From an uncultured Flavobacteriales bacterium (GTDB lineage: Bacteria > Bacteroidota > Bacteroidia > Flavobacteriales_G > Salibacteraceae), in assembly GCA_905479105.1 (NCBI GenBank), contig CAJQLE010000003.1, positions 558,001 to 622,000 of the forward strand: 64,000 nucleotides of DNA, given 5' to 3'. Made by a program: the position numbers and the translations under genes. How positions within the stretch are numbered: position 1 is the first letter of the stretch; each line of letters starts with the position of its first letter. Shown one piece after another: positions 63,112-64,000 of the stretch. The notes under the pieces were generated by a model. That model had not been told where the DNA came from. It did not search any database and saw nothing but the letters and a program-made list of their open reading frames with translations.

Positions 63112-63699
63112 ATGAGATTAAAGCAAGAGGAATCTATCGAATGGATAGCAAGCAGAAGATCGGTTTTCCCGAAGGAGTTTGAAGAGGGAAGTTTAAGCGA
63201 AACTGAAATTGAGTTATTATTAGAGGCAGCGAAATGGGCTCCAACTCATAAATCAACAGAACCCTGGCGTTTTTCTGTTATTATGAGTCCTGAGAAAAAA
63301 ACAAAGTTGATTAATCTTCAAGTTGAGGCACTCTTTGCGTCAAAAGGTGAATCTGAAATGACTGCTGCAAAAGCAGGCAAGTTTAGAATGATAGGAGAGA
63401 AATCTTCAGCGATTATTGCCATAGTAATGAAGCGTGATATTCAAGAAAGAATTCCAGTTAACGAGGAGCTTTGGGCTGTTGCCTGTGCTGTACAAAACAT
63501 TCACTTGCATTCTGCATCGTTGAATATTGGGGGATACTGGAGTACTGGTGCAATGACAAACGATGATTCAATTCGCGAATTTTTGAATCTTGAGGAAGAC
63601 GATATCCACATGGGTTGGTTTTATCTAGGCAGGTATTCCAAAACCAAGACATTGGTTAAACCTCGTATGATTCAAGAAGATTATGTGAATTGGATGTAA
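63112..63699 (+). CDS. Nitroreductase-family FMN oxidoreductase
   Basis: The 195-residue protein has the nitroreductase fold: a RRSVFPKEF start, the FMN-phosphate-binding RRSV-type loop, EAAKWAPTHKSTEPWRFSVI (about 40-60), and the aromatic C-terminal segment MGWFYLGRYSKTKT. These flavoproteins reduce nitro- or quinone-like compounds with NAD(P)H; the substrate is not known. Its start lies 85 bases from the leader of the divergent exporter gene. Confidence 0.88.
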   Translation: MRLKQEESIEWIASRRSVFPKEFEEGSLSETEIELLLEAAKWAPTHKSTEPWRFSVIMSPEKKTKLINLQVEALFASKGESEMTAAKAGKFRMIGEKSSAIIAIVMKRDIQERIPVNEELWAVACAVQNIHLHSASLNIGGYWSTGAMTNDDSIREFLNLEEDDIHMGWFYLGRYSKTKTLVKPRMIQEDYVNWM

Positions 63700-63711
63700 T
63701 GGCTATAAAGC

Positions 63712-63748
63712 GTATGTGCCCTTCCTGCAATGCAAGTCGGGCACATAC
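63712..63748. repeat. 10-bp inverted repeat downstream of the nitroreductase gene
   Basis: GTATGTGCCC (63712-63721) and GGGCACATAC (63739-63748) are perfect inverted repeats around a 17-base spacer that itself holds the palindrome TGCAATGCA-like core. It could act as a terminator hairpin between the convergent genes, but it has no flanking T run. Confidence 0.7.
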
Positions 63749-63788
63749 TATCAACCACCACTATGATCTTTAAACTCTTGCGAGTTTG

Positions 63789-64000
63789 CTATTTCGTTAA
63801 GTTCAATGATAAAAACAACGCCTCTTTGACTTTGTTCGTTGTGTGTTCCCAAGAAAATGAAGAAATTCTTTGAAGACCCTTATTTTTAAGCGTAAGTCTC
63901 TGATTTTCATCGTGATAAATTTCAAGCATATTGTCCGAAATTTTTTCAATGTTGTCGGGATCTGAAATCATTGCTGCATTACCAGCAATTTCAGGAAGGG
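63789..64000 (-). CDS. Glycosyltransferase family 4, C-terminal part (cut by window edge)
   Basis: About 70 codons are visible on the minus strand, beginning off the window. The frame reads LPEIAGNAAMISDPDNIEKI and ends with FSWEHTTNKVKEAL. This is the donor-sugar-binding end of GT-B glycosyltransferases (LPEVAGNAALLVDP, FSWEKTA in typical members). It probably builds surface polysaccharide, but no neighbouring genes confirm this. Confidence 0.75.
   Translation of the reverse strand, partial: LPEIAGNAAMISDPDNIEKISDNMLEIYHDENQRLTLKNKGLQRISSFSWEHTTNKVKEALFLSLNLTK

Overview
The window is a 64 kb piece of a Bacteroidota chromosome, most likely from the Flavobacteriales. The main reasons are: cargo proteins with both kinds of type IX secretion (T9SS) C-terminal signal (type A and the gliding-motility type B); a PorT-like T9SS outer-membrane protein beside the menaquinone methyltransferase gene; a TamL-type lipoprotein of the TamA family; a primary sigma factor without region 1.1; families largely confined to the phylum (DUF4301, DUF5723, DUF983); and several intergenic matches to the Bacteroidota promoter form TTG-N19-TAnnTTTG. 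Genes are packed tightly, often with 4-base ATGA overlaps. I see no rRNA, tRNA, CRISPR array, prophage or complete insertion sequence.

Layout. 1-10.7 kb is housekeeping and envelope: an ECF sigma factor cut by the window edge, uvrA, an MsbA-like exporter, truA, menA, a lipoprotein, rarA, then a three-gene unit (SPFH/band-7 protein, 50-residue protein, ribbon-helix-helix protein) that ends in a strong hairpin shared with convergent rpmH. 10.7-22.7 kb holds a giant BNR/VPS10-like T9SS cargo, a free-standing NUMOD4/HNH endonuclease-like gene, a second ABC exporter and a three-gene surface operon (lipoprotein, DUF5723, type A cargo). 22.6-25.2 kb is queE with a PorE-like gene. 25.3-26.7 kb is a DUF4301 gene. 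26.9-34.1 kb is the most unusual block: two large PKD adhesins, each followed by a small exported protein, with all four genes touching. 34-38 kb holds a phosphosugar mutase, a coiled-coil lipoprotein and a DUF983 protein.

37.8-46.1 kb is disturbed. It has an 84-bp direct repeat, a REP-like palindrome, an S23-like four-helix-bundle gene, ACTC-rich degenerate repeats and the tmRNA gene. It also has two places where truncated genes abut: a Wza-like export gene runs into an OmpA gene that has lost its N-terminus, and a histidine kinase that has lost its N-terminus (and carries an in-frame stop) abuts a second OmpA gene that has also lost its N-terminus. These are either real deletions or assembly joins.

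46-64 kb is again a dense core: rpoD, pnp, rpsO, accD, tamL, a SpoU rRNA methyltransferase, porT, menG/ubiE, a TrkH-type cation transporter, a heptose kinase, an aspartate-type aminotransferase, meaB, a cluster of small envelope proteins, a TauE/SafE exporter with an attenuator-like leader, a nitroreductase and the C-terminus of a glycosyltransferase.

The genes suggest an aerobic, menaquinone-using, possibly gliding bacterium that invests heavily in T9SS surface adhesins. The items I rank highest are the duplicated adhesin/small-protein cassette (with a possible link between its small protein and the N-terminus of the giant VPS10-like cargo), the leader upstream of the TauE/SafE gene, the two gene-fusion junctions and the repeat-rich intergenic DNA beside ssrA.
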